In this document: piece after piece, positions 1 through 9,559 of the stretch
Position numbering within the stretch: the first letter of the stretch is position 1
Layout: the number at the start of each line of letters is the position of its first letter
NCBI GenBank assembly: GCA_942492375.1
Contig: CALOEL010000012.1
Coordinates: 1 to 64,000 of the forward strand
Length of the DNA: 64,000 bases
DNA from: JAHEAO01 sp942492375
GTDB taxonomy: Bacteria; Pseudomonadota; Alphaproteobacteria; Rhodobacterales; Rhodobacteraceae
Direction of reading: 5' to 3'
Translations under genes and position numbers: made by a program
Notes under the pieces: generated by a model
Database searches by the model: none
Told to the model about the DNA's origin: nothing
Seen by the model: the letters and a program-made list of their open reading frames with translations, nothing else

Positions 1-392
1 ACGGCGATGCGATACGGGGTGGCTATCGGACGGGGTGATCTATACGAGCCAGCAAGGTCTACACGATCCGGCGCAAGGTCGAGTGGCCGCACTGGACACC
101 TACCCGAAGCATGATCGAGCGGGAACCGGAGCTTTACGCACAATATGAGGATGGCATGGAGCCAGGGCCGCAGAATGCGCTCGGATCACGCGCGCTTTAC
201 CTCTATGTCGGCAATCGGGATACCTATCTGCGGATCCATGGGACGCCATATCCACGTTCGATCGGAAGCCGGGCAAGTTCAGGATGCGTCAGGATGGTCA
301 TGGCCCATATCAACGGCCTTTATCCGAATGTCGCGATCGGTTCGACAGCGTTCCTCTATTCCGCCGAGAACAGCGTGGCCGCACAGAGTTAA
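1..392 (+). pseudogene. L,D-transpeptidase (YkuD fold), left-truncated and frameshifted
   Basis: This is the C-terminal part of a periplasmic L,D-transpeptidase, which forms 3-3 peptide cross-links or attaches proteins to peptidoglycan. From base 1 the reading frame gives AMRYGVAIGRGDLYEP. At about 50-57 it jumps to another frame that continues with VYTIRRKVEWPHWTPT and runs to the stop at 392. One missing base explains the jump. The catalytic region has the family layout: HGT, then SSGCVRM with the nucleophilic cysteine. The N-terminus lies outside the window. It may be inactive, or the shift may be a sequencing error. It resembles the genes at 32746-33324 and 43366-43953. Confidence 0.8.
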
Positions 393-440
393 AGTCGCAG
401 CCCACCAGGCGGGCGCGACTCAACTCGCTTCGTTCAGAGA

Positions 441-713
441 CTAGGCATCGCGAGCGACACAGATCTGATTTCCGTTGACGGCGCGAAGGGGTACCAGGGT
501 TCTTTCGACCGGCCCGCTATGCTCATACCAATAGCAGCCGTCTTCCGGAACCATTCGGGCTGTGTTGAGATCCTGGCCAGGTGCAGCAAGGGCAGCGACA
601 CCCTCGGGAACAATTCCGATTTGATTGGCAGGACCGCCGTTGTCCGAGGTTGGCGCCGTGCAGCCTGCAATCACCAGTACTGCCGCCATGGTCGCTGCGT
701 GTCGTTTTTGCAT
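441..713 (-). CDS. Small predicted lipoprotein of unknown function
   Basis: A protein of about 90 residues. It starts MQKRH and has a short hydrophobic stretch ending in the lipobox VIAGC, so it is probably exported and lipid-modified at Cys18 of this start. An ATG two codons upstream (719) is equally possible. The mature part is acidic and has two cysteines (DGCYWYEHSGP and NQICVARD) that could form a disulfide. I do not recognise a function. It lies in the opposite orientation to the broken zntA downstream and has no obvious operon partner. Confidence 0.6.
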   Translation of the reverse strand: MQKRHAATMAAVLVIAGCTAPTSDNGGPANQIGIVPEGVAALAAPGQDLNTARMVPEDGCYWYEHSGPVERTLVPLRAVNGNQICVARDA

Positions 714-843
714 GTCCATCTCACTCTTCGTGCTTGCGTTGTCCACGACGAACGCAGCTTCAGCAATAAGGTCAAATTTGTTGCGGCGAGATTTCGGACG
801 CCGCCGAATGCTCTCTTTGAGGATAAGAGTTCTGTTTTCACCC

Positions 844-874
844 TTGAAGCTCTAGTTGCTGTAGCTCCTATCTT
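844..874 (+). promoter_or_regulatory. MerR-family (ZntR/CadR-type) promoter of zntA
   Basis: TTGAAG (844-849), a 19-bp spacer and TATCTT (869-874). The over-long spacer with an imperfect dyad (GCTCTAG, TTG, CTGTAGC) is the hallmark of promoters activated by MerR-type metal sensors. It sits 35 bases before the likely zntA start and has the same layout as the sites at 20281-20311 and 21948-21978. Confidence 0.75.
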
Positions 875-909
875 CAGCAGAGATCAACGATTCTTAGCCG
901 GAAAGACAG

Positions 910-3282
910 ATGGCAAGCCACAACCGCGGACATGACCCTGAACTCGACACTGGCGGTAGCTGCTGCGGAACGGGCAACGCCGCGTTATGCGGTGATTCCG
1001 ACCTGTCGGAGCCTCCGACACTGACGGGCGCAGCTTCCGTGTAAACGGTCTCGACTGTTCCGAAGAGGTTGCGATTCTGAATCGGGTCGTGGGCCACGAT
1101 CGGCGGGACAGACACGGCCTTCGACGTCATCAAGGGCGGATGACGATTCTCGACACGGATTTTCTGGATGACGATCCTCGACACCGCTGACAGGATTTCG
1201 GACAACGCAGTCACGCAGTTGGTCGCAACGACCGGCATGAGCGCCAAGCCTTGGGATGCCGACAACGCAGCAGAGGACCAGGCGGCGCATCTGGCGCGTC
1301 AGCGGCTGTTTACGGCTCTCAGAGGCGGCTTCTGGGCGGCGGGTTTTCTGTGGCACATCGTCGAAACCGGCGTGGGCGGTGCGCTCGGGCTGTTCGCAGG
1401 TCATGGCGATGCGCCCATGCCGATGGCCGAGGCAGGGCTCTTCGCGGTCGCGATCCTGTTCGGGGTCTGGCTGGTGGCGCCGAAAGCATGGTCTTCGGCC
1501 CGACGGATTTCGCCCGACATGAACCTGCTGATGGTCGTCGCCGTTGCAGGCGCGATCGGCCTCGGCGAGTTCTTCGAGGCGGCGACGGTCGCCTTCTTCT
1601 TCTCGCTCTCGCTCTACCTCGAAAGCTGGAGCGTCGGGCGGGCGCGCAACGCCGTCTCCGCGCTTCTCGATCTTGCGCCGCCCACAGCGCGGGTGATCCG
1701 CCCTGACGGAAGCGAAGCGAACGTTCCGGCGGAGGAGGTCGCCTTGGGCGACCATTTCATCGTGCGCGGCGGAGACCGAATCCCACTCGACGGCGATGTG
1801 ACGGAAGGCTCCGGCGCCGTCCAGCAGGCGCCAATTACAGGCGAAAGTGCGCTGGTGCCGAAGGAACCGGGCGACGAGGTCTATGCCGGCACCATCAACG
1901 GCGAGGGCACGCTGACGGTGCGGGCGACCAAACCCGCGTCGGACACGGTGCTCGCGAAGATCATTCGCATGGTCGGCGACGCCCATGCCCGCCGTGCGCC
2001 GGTCGAGCAGTGGGTCGCGAAGTTCGCGCGCATCTACACACCCATTGTGATGGCGCTGGCGATCGCCATCGCGCTGGTGCCGCCGCTGCTGCTGGGCGGC
2101 GCCTGGGACTACTGGTTCTACAATGCGCTGGTACTTTTGGTGATTGCCTGCCCCTGCGCGCTGGTGATCTCGACACCGGTCTCCATCGTCGCGGCGCTTA
2201 CCGCTTCGGCGCGGGCCGGCGTGCTTATCAAGGGCGGCGCCTATGTCGAAGCGCCGGGGCGCACCACGGCGCTGGCAATGGACAAGACCGGGACGATCAC
2301 CATGGGCGAGCCCGAAGTGGCAGCTGTCCATCCTCTGGGCGAAGCCTCCGCGCGAGATCTCATGACGTTGGCGGCAAGTCTGGAGGCCCGGTCCTCGCAC
2401 CCGCTAGCACGCGCCATCCTCGCGCGTGCCGAAACCGATGGTGTTTCCGTGTCTGCCGCAGAGGACACCCGCACCGTGCCCGGGCCGCGGGCTGGAAGGA
2501 CGCGCCGGCAGGGTCGCGCGATCTGGCTCGGCTCGGACCGCTTCGCCGCCGAGAAGGGCTTCGGCAACGCCATTCCGGCGGATCTGCGCGACCGGATCGA
2601 AGGGCGCCGGCAACACGCTCGTTGCGGTGGGTGACGAGACCGGCGTGACCGGCGTACTGGAGCTGCGTGACCGCATCCGCCCCGATGCCAAGAGCGATCG
2701 TGTCGCGCGTCTGCACGCGCAGGGCGTGAAGACCATCGTCATGCTGACGGGCGACAACGAACGCACGGCGCGCGCGGTGGCAGCCGAGGTCGGCATCGAC
2801 GAGGTGCGCGCCGAGCTTCTGCCCGAGGACAAGGTGAGGGCCATCGAGGAACTGGTGGCCCCACGACCATGGTGGCGATGATCGGCGACGGTGTGAACGA
2901 CGCGCCGGCCATGGCGCGGGCGCATTTCGGCATCGCCATGGGGGCGATCGGCTCGGACGCGGCGATCGAGACGGCGGATATCGCGCTGATGACCGACGAT
3001 ATCGGCAAGGTGCCCTGGCTCATCGGCCATTCGCGCCGGACCATGACGATCATCCATCAGAATATCGGCATATCGCTGGCGACCAAGGCGCTGTTCGTCG
3101 GGCTGACCGCGTTCGGCATGGCCTCGATGTGGGGCGCCATCGCCGCGGATGTGGGCGTGTCGCTGCTGGTTGTAGCCAACGCACTTCGGCTCCTGAACGG
3201 CCACCGGGCCGAGGCAGGGCCTTCGGGTGGTGAACCGGTTGGCGAGCAGATGGCGAAGGGGGCGCTGGCGCATGGTCATTGA
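910..3282 (+). pseudogene. zntA: Zn/Cd/Pb-exporting P1B-type ATPase, multiply frameshifted
   Basis: Remains of a ZntA-like efflux ATPase. The N-terminus (MASHNRGHDPELDTGG, then CC) and the metal-binding domain (NGLDCSEEVAIL) are split between frames, with changes near 1035, 1092, 1138 and 1165-1190. The core then reads well: membrane segments, the TGES loop, the CPC metal site (VIACPCALVIST), DKTG and SSHPLA. Two compensating shifts occur near 2488 and 2512, then further shifts near 2605 and 2861, before GDGVNDAP and the final membrane helices. Functional sites look conserved, so damage is recent or partly a sequence-quality artefact. As written it cannot give a full-length pump. The MerR-type promoter just upstream marks it as originally Zn/Cd/Pb-induced. 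Confidence 0.85.
1138..1184 (+). repeat. Short tandem duplication inside zntA
   Basis: Two 19-base copies of GGATGACGATYCTCGACAC, at 1138-1156 and 1166-1184, differ at one position and are offset by 28 bases. Because 28 is not a multiple of three, the duplication itself shifts the frame. Both copies encode MTILDT of the ATPase metal-binding domain, in different frames. Confidence 0.7.
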
Positions 3283-3316
3283 GCTCAAGGAACCGGGAAA
3301 GGAACCGAGAAAAGAC

Positions 3317-3433
3317 ATGAACGCGAAAGGCAGGATGATGTGTCCGGTCTGCAACGTGTCCCTGAGCATGGCGGACCGGCAGGGGAGAGACGGCGGGGGT
3401 GGCGCACGGTCATTGATCCGGCTCTTTCGGTAG
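3317..3433 (+). pseudogene. Fragment of a zf-TFIIB-type zinc-ribbon protein
   Basis: A 38-codon reading frame begins MNAKGRMMCPVCNVSLSMAD. This matches the first zinc knuckle of small zf-TFIIB family proteins, which normally continue to a second CxxC pair and a WLDRGELD motif. Here the sequence departs after MADRQG into an unrelated glycine/arginine tail and stops, so the second knuckle is gone. It follows zntA by 34 bases. No function is expected. Confidence 0.55.
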
Positions 3434-3492
3434 AGTAACGTCTGCCATCAACCAGACCTCGCAAGAAAGGGGCGTCGAGCAGTGATGACAGG

Positions 3493-4002
3493 ATGAATAC
3501 CAGATTTCCACGACGGGTCTTTCTGTTGGGCGGATTGGCCGCCTTCCTGTCAGGCTGTGCCAGCAAGTTCCGGTCGTACAGCGGACCCGAAGTCACCCGG
3601 CTGCGCATCTACAAGACACAGCGGCTGCTGGTCCTGGACGGGGCGGATGACGTCTTGCGGACCTATCCCGTCGGATTGGGTTTCGCGCCCGAAGGCCACA
3701 AGCAGTTCGAGGGGGACGGCCGCACGCCGGAGGGTTCCTACGTGATTGATCGGCGCAACCCGAATAGCCTCTTCCACCTCTCCGTCGGTATTTCATATCC
3801 CAACGAGGCCGACATCGCGTTCGCGGCGGCGCAAGGAAAATCGCCGGGTGGCGACATCTTCATCCACGGCGGACCGCGCAAGGGGATCGACCCGATGAAC
3901 AAGCGCGACTGGACCGCGGGCTGCATCTCTGTCACCGACCGGCAGATCGAGGAAATCTACGCCATGGTCAGGGACGGGACCCCGATCGACATCTACGCGT
4001 GA
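3493..4002 (+). CDS. L,D-transpeptidase, predicted lipoprotein
   Basis: A 169-residue YkuD-fold enzyme, likely anchored in the periplasm. The N-terminus is a signal segment with the lipobox LSGC and Cys22 as the lipidation site. The catalytic signature is complete: HGG at His125 and TAGCISV with the nucleophile Cys144. The stretch TPEGSYVIDRRNPNS is typical of the family. It is the only intact gene in the first 4 kb and ends three bases from the convergent phnE. It belongs to a different branch from the three HGT-type L,D-transpeptidases of this window, being shorter and lipidated. Confidence 0.88.
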   Translation: MNTRFPRRVFLLGGLAAFLSGCASKFRSYSGPEVTRLRIYKTQRLLVLDGADDVLRTYPVGLGFAPEGHKQFEGDGRTPEGSYVIDRRNPNSLFHLSVGISYPNEADIAFAAAQGKSPGGDIFIHGGPRKGIDPMNKRDWTAGCISVTDRQIEEIYAMVRDGTPIDIYA

Positions 4003-4005
4003 TGG

Positions 4006-4764
4006 TCAGGCAAAGCGACGGCGCAGCGCGACGTTGATGGCTTCGATTGCGATGACCATGACGACAACGGCAATCGTGACGCTGGCTGCCTTGTCATACT
4101 GGAAAGAGCGCACGTAGGTCTGGATGTAAAAGCCAATCCCGCCCGCGCCGACAATGCCGAGGATCAGAGACTCGCGCAGGTTTAACTCGAACCGGAAGAT
4201 CGTGTCCCGAGCGACGACCGGCGCCATCTGCGGCCAGATCGCGTGCCTGAGCCGCGCGAGCGGTCCGGCACCCGCACTTTCCAGCGCGGCGATCGGCGCG
4301 CGGGACACACCGTCGATCGCCTCGGCATAGAACTTGCCGAGCATCCCCGTCGCGTGAAAGGCGACCGCGATGATGCCGGGCAACGGCCCGAGTCCGACAG
4401 CGCCGACCATGAGCATGGCCACCAGGATCAGCGGAGTCGCCCGGATGAACGCAAGCAGCGTTCGGATCGGCCGGAACACCGCAGGCGATACCATCGTCTC
4501 GGACGCGAGAATCCCGAGCGGGATCGACAGGATCACCGCGCCGAGGGAGCCGAGGATCGCGATCCTCAGCGTTTCCGCGCTGCCCTTCTTGATCTCGGCC
4601 ATCACCGTCGGGTCAGGCGGAAACATCCGGCCAAGGAAATCGGCGATTCGCGGACCGGCCGACATCAGACGCGACAGCTCGACGTCGGTCGTGGCGAAGG
4701 ACCACAGAATCGCGCCTGCGATCAGGGCGCTGGTCGCGAACCCGCCGAACCCGCGAATCCCCAT
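4006..4764 (-). CDS. phnE: PhnE-like ABC transporter permease
   Basis: A 252-residue inner-membrane permease of the phosphonate/phosphite transporter class, with about six hydrophobic segments and a binding-protein-dependent transport loop (ESAGAGPLARLRHAIWPQ). It would form the channel with the PhnC-like ATPase. I chose the ATG at 4764 because it overlaps the phnC stop (TGATG). A GTG one codon upstream is possible. It is the last gene of the MntR-adjacent operon, so its cargo may not be phosphonate. Confidence 0.88.
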   Translation of the reverse strand: MGIRGFGGFATSALIAGAILWSFATTDVELSRLMSAGPRIADFLGRMFPPDPTVMAEIKKGSAETLRIAILGSLGAVILSIPLGILASETMVSPAVFRPIRTLLAFIRATPLILVAMLMVGAVGLGPLPGIIAVAFHATGMLGKFYAEAIDGVSRAPIAALESAGAGPLARLRHAIWPQMAPVVARDTIFRFELNLRESLILGIVGAGGIGFYIQTYVRSFQYDKAASVTIAVVVMVIAIEAINVALRRRFA

Positions 4765-5546
4765 CACGACACCGCCTTGAGACCGATACCGGGCATGGGT
4801 TCCGCTTCTCGATAGAGCTCCGCCGTCGCATCCTCGTTCAACTCTGAGGTCGGCACATCGAAGGCGATCCGCCCGCCACGAATGCCGATGATGCGCTGCG
4901 CGAAACGCCGCGCCAGGTCGGGCTGGTGCGACGAAAACAGCGCCGTCGCGCCGCGCGCCCGTGCCGCCCCGGTCAGCAGCGACAGGATCTCGCCTGCGCG
5001 GGCGGGGTCGAGGTTGCTCACCGGCTCATCGGCGAGGATCAGACGCGGTTCCTGCGCCAGACACCGTGCGATGGCAACGCGCTGCCGCTGTCCGCCGCTC
5101 AGACTGTCGACCCTGCGATCGGCGAGATCGCCAATGCCGCAATCGGCAAGGGCTGCGCGCGCAATCTCCAGATCGTGCGAAGTCGACGATCCCAACAGGG
5201 CGCGCAGGGGAGACATGCGTCCCAGTCGTCCGTTGAGGACATTGCGCAAAACCGTGGAGCGTTCGACCAGGGCGAATTCCTGAAACACGAAACCGGTATC
5301 CGGACGGCGCGCGCGCGGCGGCGGATGATCGGGATCGAGCGGCGCACCCAGAACCGAGACCCGTCCGGTCCAGCCCCGGAGCCTGCCGTCGAGCAGCGCC
5401 AGAAGCGTCGTTTTTCCCGCCCCGGACGGGCCGAGCAGAGCGACGTTTTCGCCCGCCGGGACAAGCAGCGACATCCGCTCCAGCGCCGGAAGGTCGGCGC
5501 CCGAATGGGAAAAGCTAAGGTCGTCGATCTGCGCGGCGGCACTCAT
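4764..5546 (-). CDS. phnC: PhnC-like ABC transporter ATP-binding protein
   Basis: A 260-residue cytoplasmic ATPase that powers import. Walker A is GPSGAGKTT (39-47), the signature LSGGQ is at 149-153, and Walker B is LILADEP (169-175), so the nucleotide site is complete. Sequence and gene order (D-C-E) place it in the phosphonate/phosphite family. Its ATG overlaps the stop of the phnD frame by ATGA, and its own stop overlaps the phnE start, so the three are translationally coupled. Confidence 0.9.
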   Translation of the reverse strand: MSAAAQIDDLSFSHSGADLPALERMSLLVPAGENVALLGPSGAGKTTLLALLDGRLRGWTGRVSVLGAPLDPDHPPPRARRPDTGFVFQEFALVERSTVLRNVLNGRLGRMSPLRALLGSSTSHDLEIARAALADCGIGDLADRRVDSLSGGQRQRVAIARCLAQEPRLILADEPVSNLDPARAGEILSLLTGAARARGATALFSSHQPDLARRFAQRIIGIRGGRIAFDVPTSELNEDATAELYREAEPMPGIGLKAVS

Positions 5547-6419
5547 CGCAGGAGCCCGTATCGCCGTGCCATGTCGCGCACGCCGTCATAGGCGGCGGGG
5601 TCGGCCCTGACATAGCCGTCCGGGCCGTAGAGATAGCGCAGCTTGTCGCGGTTCTCAGGTTCGTTGAGCTGCAGCATCGCGTCGATGAACCGGTCCTGCA
5701 GGTCGAGCATCGAGCCCCGGGCGCGCGATCACCAAATGGCTCGGGATCGGCTCGCTTTCCGCGATCCAGGTCACCTCTGCCTGCTGCTGCGGCGTCAGGA
5801 GCAGGTCGGCATACTGACTGGCGCCCGCGGCATCGACCAGACCCTCGGCCATCGCCTGCATGGCCTGCTGGTAGCCACCCGCGAAGAAGACGCGGCCGAA
5901 AAATTCCTCCGCTGCGCTGGGACCTTCGACCAGTCCGGCCTCTACGAATTCGGCGAGCGGATAGAGATAGCCCGATTCCGAGATCGGATCGGCAAAGGCG
6001 ATGTCCTTGTCGCGCAGGTCGCCAAGAGAGCGGATTCCGCTGTCGCGGCGCACGAAGATGCGGCCCGTGTAACTCGGCTCGCTCCGATAGACCTCGGACA
6101 AGAGCGGCACGGCTCCGATCTCGGCCTCGGCCAGAACGAAGGGCAGGGCGCCCATGAAGGAGATATCCGCGTCGCCGTTTCGCAGCGCCTCGACCGCCGC
6201 CGCATGGTCGATCGTGACAAACCCTTCGACGGGGACGCCGATCTCACTGGCCAGCCAGCCGGTGATGGCCTCGATGTCCCCCAGCAGCTTCTCGGGGTTC
6301 TCCTGCGGGATGAAGGCAAGCCGCAATGCGGTGTCCTGCGCCGCAAGAGGCGTCACCAGTGACACTGCGCTTGCACCGGCCAGCGCCAGCATCGTTCTGC
6401 GGTTCAGGTGGATCGCCAT
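5543..6419 (-). pseudogene. phnD: PhnD-like periplasmic binding protein, frameshifted near the C-terminus
   Basis: The substrate-binding protein of the D-C-E transporter. The signal sequence (RRTMLALAGASAVSLV) is followed by LRLAFIPQENPEKLLGD, the normal start of PhnD-family mature proteins, and by ADPISESGYLYP. After SHLVIARPG the frame is lost near 5715-5722 and stops early. The expected C-terminus (NEPENRDKLRYLYGPDGYV and about 25 more residues) continues in another frame and ends in a TGA that overlaps the phnC ATG. One base change restores the gene, so a sequencing error is possible. Its start overlaps the cytochrome stop (TGATG). Confidence 0.8.
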
Positions 6420-8319
6420 CAGAATGCCCTCTCTTCGATTGCGTCGGCCTCGGCCTTGAACGCGGTCCAGCTTGCTTCGGCGGCTGCCCAGTCCTCGTCA
6501 CGCACGGCGGCGCCGACCTCGGCCAGCCGTCTCGGCCAGCGCGTAGACCTCGGGCCGGGCGGCAAGGTTTGACATGGTGCTGGCGTCCGCCGAAAGGTCC
6601 GCGGCGACGGTGTCGGTCAGGAGCAGGATGTGCTCCGCGTCCCGCCGGGGCAGCAGCGTGTCGAGCGTCGAGGCGAAGGTCGTCAGTTCGGCGAATGCCA
6701 GCCGGAAGGCGGTGTTCTCGGCGTCGAACGCCTCGTAAGGGTTCGTCCGCCGCACCCACGGTCTCCAGATAGGCGGTCAGGTCGGCCCGTTCCGCCCCGG
6801 TCAGCCCAAGCGATTTCGTCTCGTCGAACCAGTCTACGACTGCCGCCAGGGTCGGCAGCGATCCGTCATGGAAATAGGGCGCGGTATAGGCGGTGCCGAG
6901 CAGGGTCGGCGTGTCCATCGCCCCGGCACGGGCGCCTTCATAGGCCGGCGCGACGGAGCCGATGTCGTGCGCCTGCCGGTCAAGGAAGTTGGCGCCCGGG
7001 ACGTGGCAACTGGCGCAGGAGCGGTCGCCGAGTCCCGCGAAGGGCGTGTTGAAGATCGCTTCGCCGCGCAGCGCAGCCTCGGGTGCGGCTTCGGTCAGCT
7101 GACCGTCCGGTGTCAGCATGGAATTCGGCAGGAAGTCGAACTCAAGCATGTAGGCGACGAGAGCGTCCAGCATGAAGGGGGTCGGTTCGTCCCCGCCGAA
7201 CTCATTGACGATCACGTTGCGGGTGAAATCGCGCAGGGAAGCGAAACGGCCGTCGCGACCATAGGGACCGGTGAAACGCAAGCCGCGAAGGCTCGGGATG
7301 TCGAGCGGGTCGTCACGCCGGTCGTTGAAGATCGGGTTGAAAAAGGCGCCGTCGACGTCGATCGTGCCCGGTTGGTGGCTGGCACCGGGGATGAAGAGCC
7401 GCTGGTTGACGTCCGAGCGGTTGTGACAGGTCGAGCACGCGAGCCCGAGGTCGCGCGCCGGGCTGCCGAATATTTGCGCGCTGTCGAACAACATGTCGCC
7501 GTAGGCGACAAGCGGCAGATCGATCTCGTCGATGCCCTGTTCCTCGAAGTTGAGGACAAGACGTGGCAGCGGGTCCTGATCGAAGATGTCGGAGCCCGGC
7601 GGCAGGCTCGGCGGTATTTCGATGGCGCGACCGCTGAGGACGGCGGTTTCGGGCAAGGCGCTCAGCGTCTGACGTGGCGCAAAATCCTCAACGAGATAGT
7701 TCTCCGCGATATAACCGGAGATTATAGCGCGCGCGGCCGCCATCGTGTCGCGGTCAGCTGATGTGACGCCCGCGCCCAGTACGCCGGCGGAACCCGTATT
7801 GCTGTTCAACTCCAGCCAGGCGCGGCCGATCTGCCGCGCAACATCAGGCTCGGCGGCGGCGATACCGTCCGCGAATGCGCGATAGAGTTCCCGAGCCGTC
7901 CGAACGGCTTGCTGCGCAGTGGCCGAGTCTTCGGCCGACAGTGACCGGTCCAGTTCCTCTTCGATCCTGTCCGCGATCAGCCGCGTCGCTTCGGCGAAGA
8001 CCTCCTGCCGGTCCTCGCGCGCGACCGCGTCCAGAAGCCGGGCAGGGTCGACGTCGCTTTTACCTTCCAACCATGCCAGCGCACCTATCGAGAATTCCGA
8101 ATTCCGATAGGGTTCGGACCAGGCGGTCTCGATGTCGTCCCAGGGCAGAGGCTCGAGATTTCCAAGAAAGAGCGTCAGCCGGTAGGCCGCTGCCTCGGGA
8201 AGCCAGGGGGCCTCCTTGGCAGGCGTCGCGGAGACAGGTCCGGAAAGGACGAACGCACATGCGAATGTGGCGAGCAAAAATCTCAAGAAATTTCGTATCA
8301 CCACGGCCTCTATGATCAA
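6419..8319 (-). pseudogene. Di-heme cytochrome c peroxidase-like protein with helical flanking domains, two frameshifts
   Basis: A large exported cytochrome. It has a signal peptide, about 200 residues of helical sequence without recognised motifs, then a di-heme peroxidase/MauG-like core with CSTCH (295-299) and CASCH (435-439). A further helical domain starts at EPYEAFDAEN, but two shifts (near 6740 and 6528) move its reading frame. The last frame ends in a TGA overlapping phnD. The flanking helical parts recall imelysin/EfeO-type metal-uptake proteins, which is a guess. It is the first gene of the transporter operon and lies directly behind the MntR-type operator, so a role in redox-linked metal acquisition is plausible. 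Confidence 0.75.
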
Positions 8320-8320
8320 G

Positions 8321-8366
8321 AGTTAGACGTGGCTAACTTATCTACCCAAAGCAAACAAGTTGTCAA
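8321..8366 (-). promoter_or_regulatory. Sigma-70 promoter with MntR/DtxR-type operator
   Basis: On the minus strand TTGACA (8366-8361), a 17-bp spacer and AGATAA (8343-8338) form a near-consensus promoter for the cytochrome-phnDCE operon. The perfect inverted repeat AGTTAG, six bases, CTAACT (8321-8338) overlaps the end of the -10 and the expected +1, an ideal position for repression. It lies between this operon and the divergent mntR-like gene. Confidence 0.75.
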
Positions 8367-8394
8367 TCCCGCTGGTTCACTGCAAAGTCGGGGT

Positions 8395-8865
8395 ATGACA
8401 AAGCTGCAATCACATGGGCGTGAAGCGTTTGAAGCTGTCGACAGGGCTCCCGAGGCGCAGGCCGAAGGGTTTGCGACCGTGCGTCAGGCGCACGAGAGCG
8501 AGATGGCGGAGGATTACGTCGAGTTGATAGCAGAACTGATCGAGACGCGCGGAGAGGCCAGACCGGTCGATATCGCCGAGCGGCTTGGCGTAAAGCCGCC
8601 GACGGTGACTAAGAACATTTCGCGCCTCAAGGCTGCTGGCCTAGTGCGGCGGGAACCTTACCGCTCCATATTCCTCACCGAGGCCGGGCAGGAGCTGGCG
8701 GAGGCCTGTCGACGGCGCCACAGGATCGTCGTGGCGTTTCTCCTAAGCCTTGGAATCGACGAAGAGACAGCGGAACGCGATGCGGAAGGGATCGAGCATC
8801 ACGTCAGCGAAACAACGCTGGAGGCGTTCGAAGGAGCACTGAGGCGTTTCCCAGGGCCAGCGTAG
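8395..8865 (+). CDS. mntR: MntR-like DtxR-family metal-dependent repressor
   Basis: A 156-residue DNA-binding repressor with a winged helix (VDIAERLGVKPPTVTKNISRL) and a dimerisation helix, matching the length of E. coli MntR. The family binds Mn(II) or Fe(II) and shuts off uptake genes. A longer frame reaches GTG 8329, but that start lies inside the operator, and the ATG at 8395 gives the family length, so I use 8395. It is divergent from the cytochrome-phnDCE operon and probably represses it and perhaps itself. Confidence 0.9.
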   Translation: MTKLQSHGREAFEAVDRAPEAQAEGFATVRQAHESEMAEDYVELIAELIETRGEARPVDIAERLGVKPPTVTKNISRLKAAGLVRREPYRSIFLTEAGQELAEACRRRHRIVVAFLLSLGIDEETAERDAEGIEHHVSETTLEAFEGALRRFPGPA

Positions 8866-9000
8866 CCTAGCAGTGGTTCTCTTCACCACGGCCTTCCGGA
8901 CTAGATTGGCGACAACGGCTCCATCCACCCCGGCAAAGGATGCCATGTGACATAACATTCGCGCAATCCTTCCCGGATCTCCGTCGCTGACTGGGCCAGA

Positions 9001-9504
9001 TCAGTCCGATGACGCAGCGCCGACAGTTGCCGAGTCTTGAGCACCGGCAGCATCGGCACCTAGGATCGGCACTTCAATCGTCAACTTGTCCCCATCATAG
9101 AATACCAGAAGAAGTCGCAGTGTTTCGCCTTCGATCAGCGGTTTCTCGAGGTCGATGAGCATCACGTGCGGACCGCCGGGCTCGAACGCCATGCTTGTAC
9201 CCGGCGCCACCCGCAGTTCCGGTACCGCTTTCATCCTGATCACGCCTGAGGCATCGACCTCTGACCTATGCAGCACCTCGATCGACGCTACATCTGCGCG
9301 CACGCCGATCAGGTCGACCGTCTTCTCGCCTGTATTTCGCAGCGAGAAATAGACTTCCACCGCCCCGCCAATGTCCAGGCTGGAACGGGTCCAAGCATTC
9401 TCGACGACCACATCGCGATTTGACATCGAGGATTGGGCGAGCGCCGGGAGTACCCAGTGTCCGGCCAGGAAAATTGTTGTGAGTCCTGCAAGAATGATCC
9501 GCAT
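9001..9504 (-). CDS. PCu(A)C-type periplasmic copper chaperone
   Basis: A 167-residue exported protein with a signal peptide ending near ALA. The Cu(I) site is H79, M91, H113 and M115 (H-x11-M-x21-H-x-M), matching the PCu(A)C family that delivers copper to the CuA centre of cytochrome oxidase. It has its own MerR-type promoter at 9560-9590. A second copy lies at 18067-18534 with the same ligand spacing, next to a SCO gene, the usual partner. Confidence 0.9.
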   Translation of the reverse strand: MRIILAGLTTIFLAGHWVLPALAQSSMSNRDVVVENAWTRSSLDIGGAVEVYFSLRNTGEKTVDLIGVRADVASIEVLHRSEVDASGVIRMKAVPELRVAPGTSMAFEPGGPHVMLIDLEKPLIEGETLRLLLVFYDGDKLTIEVPILGADAAGAQDSATVGAASSD

Positions 9505-9559
9505 TGAGTGCCTCTGTTTTGGCGAGCCTTGTCCGAATCGCGAAAGCCGACGGGATCAC

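Noticed and set aside
985..2400. A 471-codon minus-strand frame
   Set aside because: It lies opposite zntA, is Arg/His/Asp-rich without motifs, and is the usual shadow of a GC-rich coding strand.
6868..7761. A 297-codon plus-strand frame
   Set aside because: Antisense to the di-haem cytochrome, whose haem motifs and couplings are convincing.
8743..8958. A 71-codon minus-strand frame after mntR
   Set aside because: It overlaps mntR antisense, and the part outside has no recognisable homology or ribosome site.
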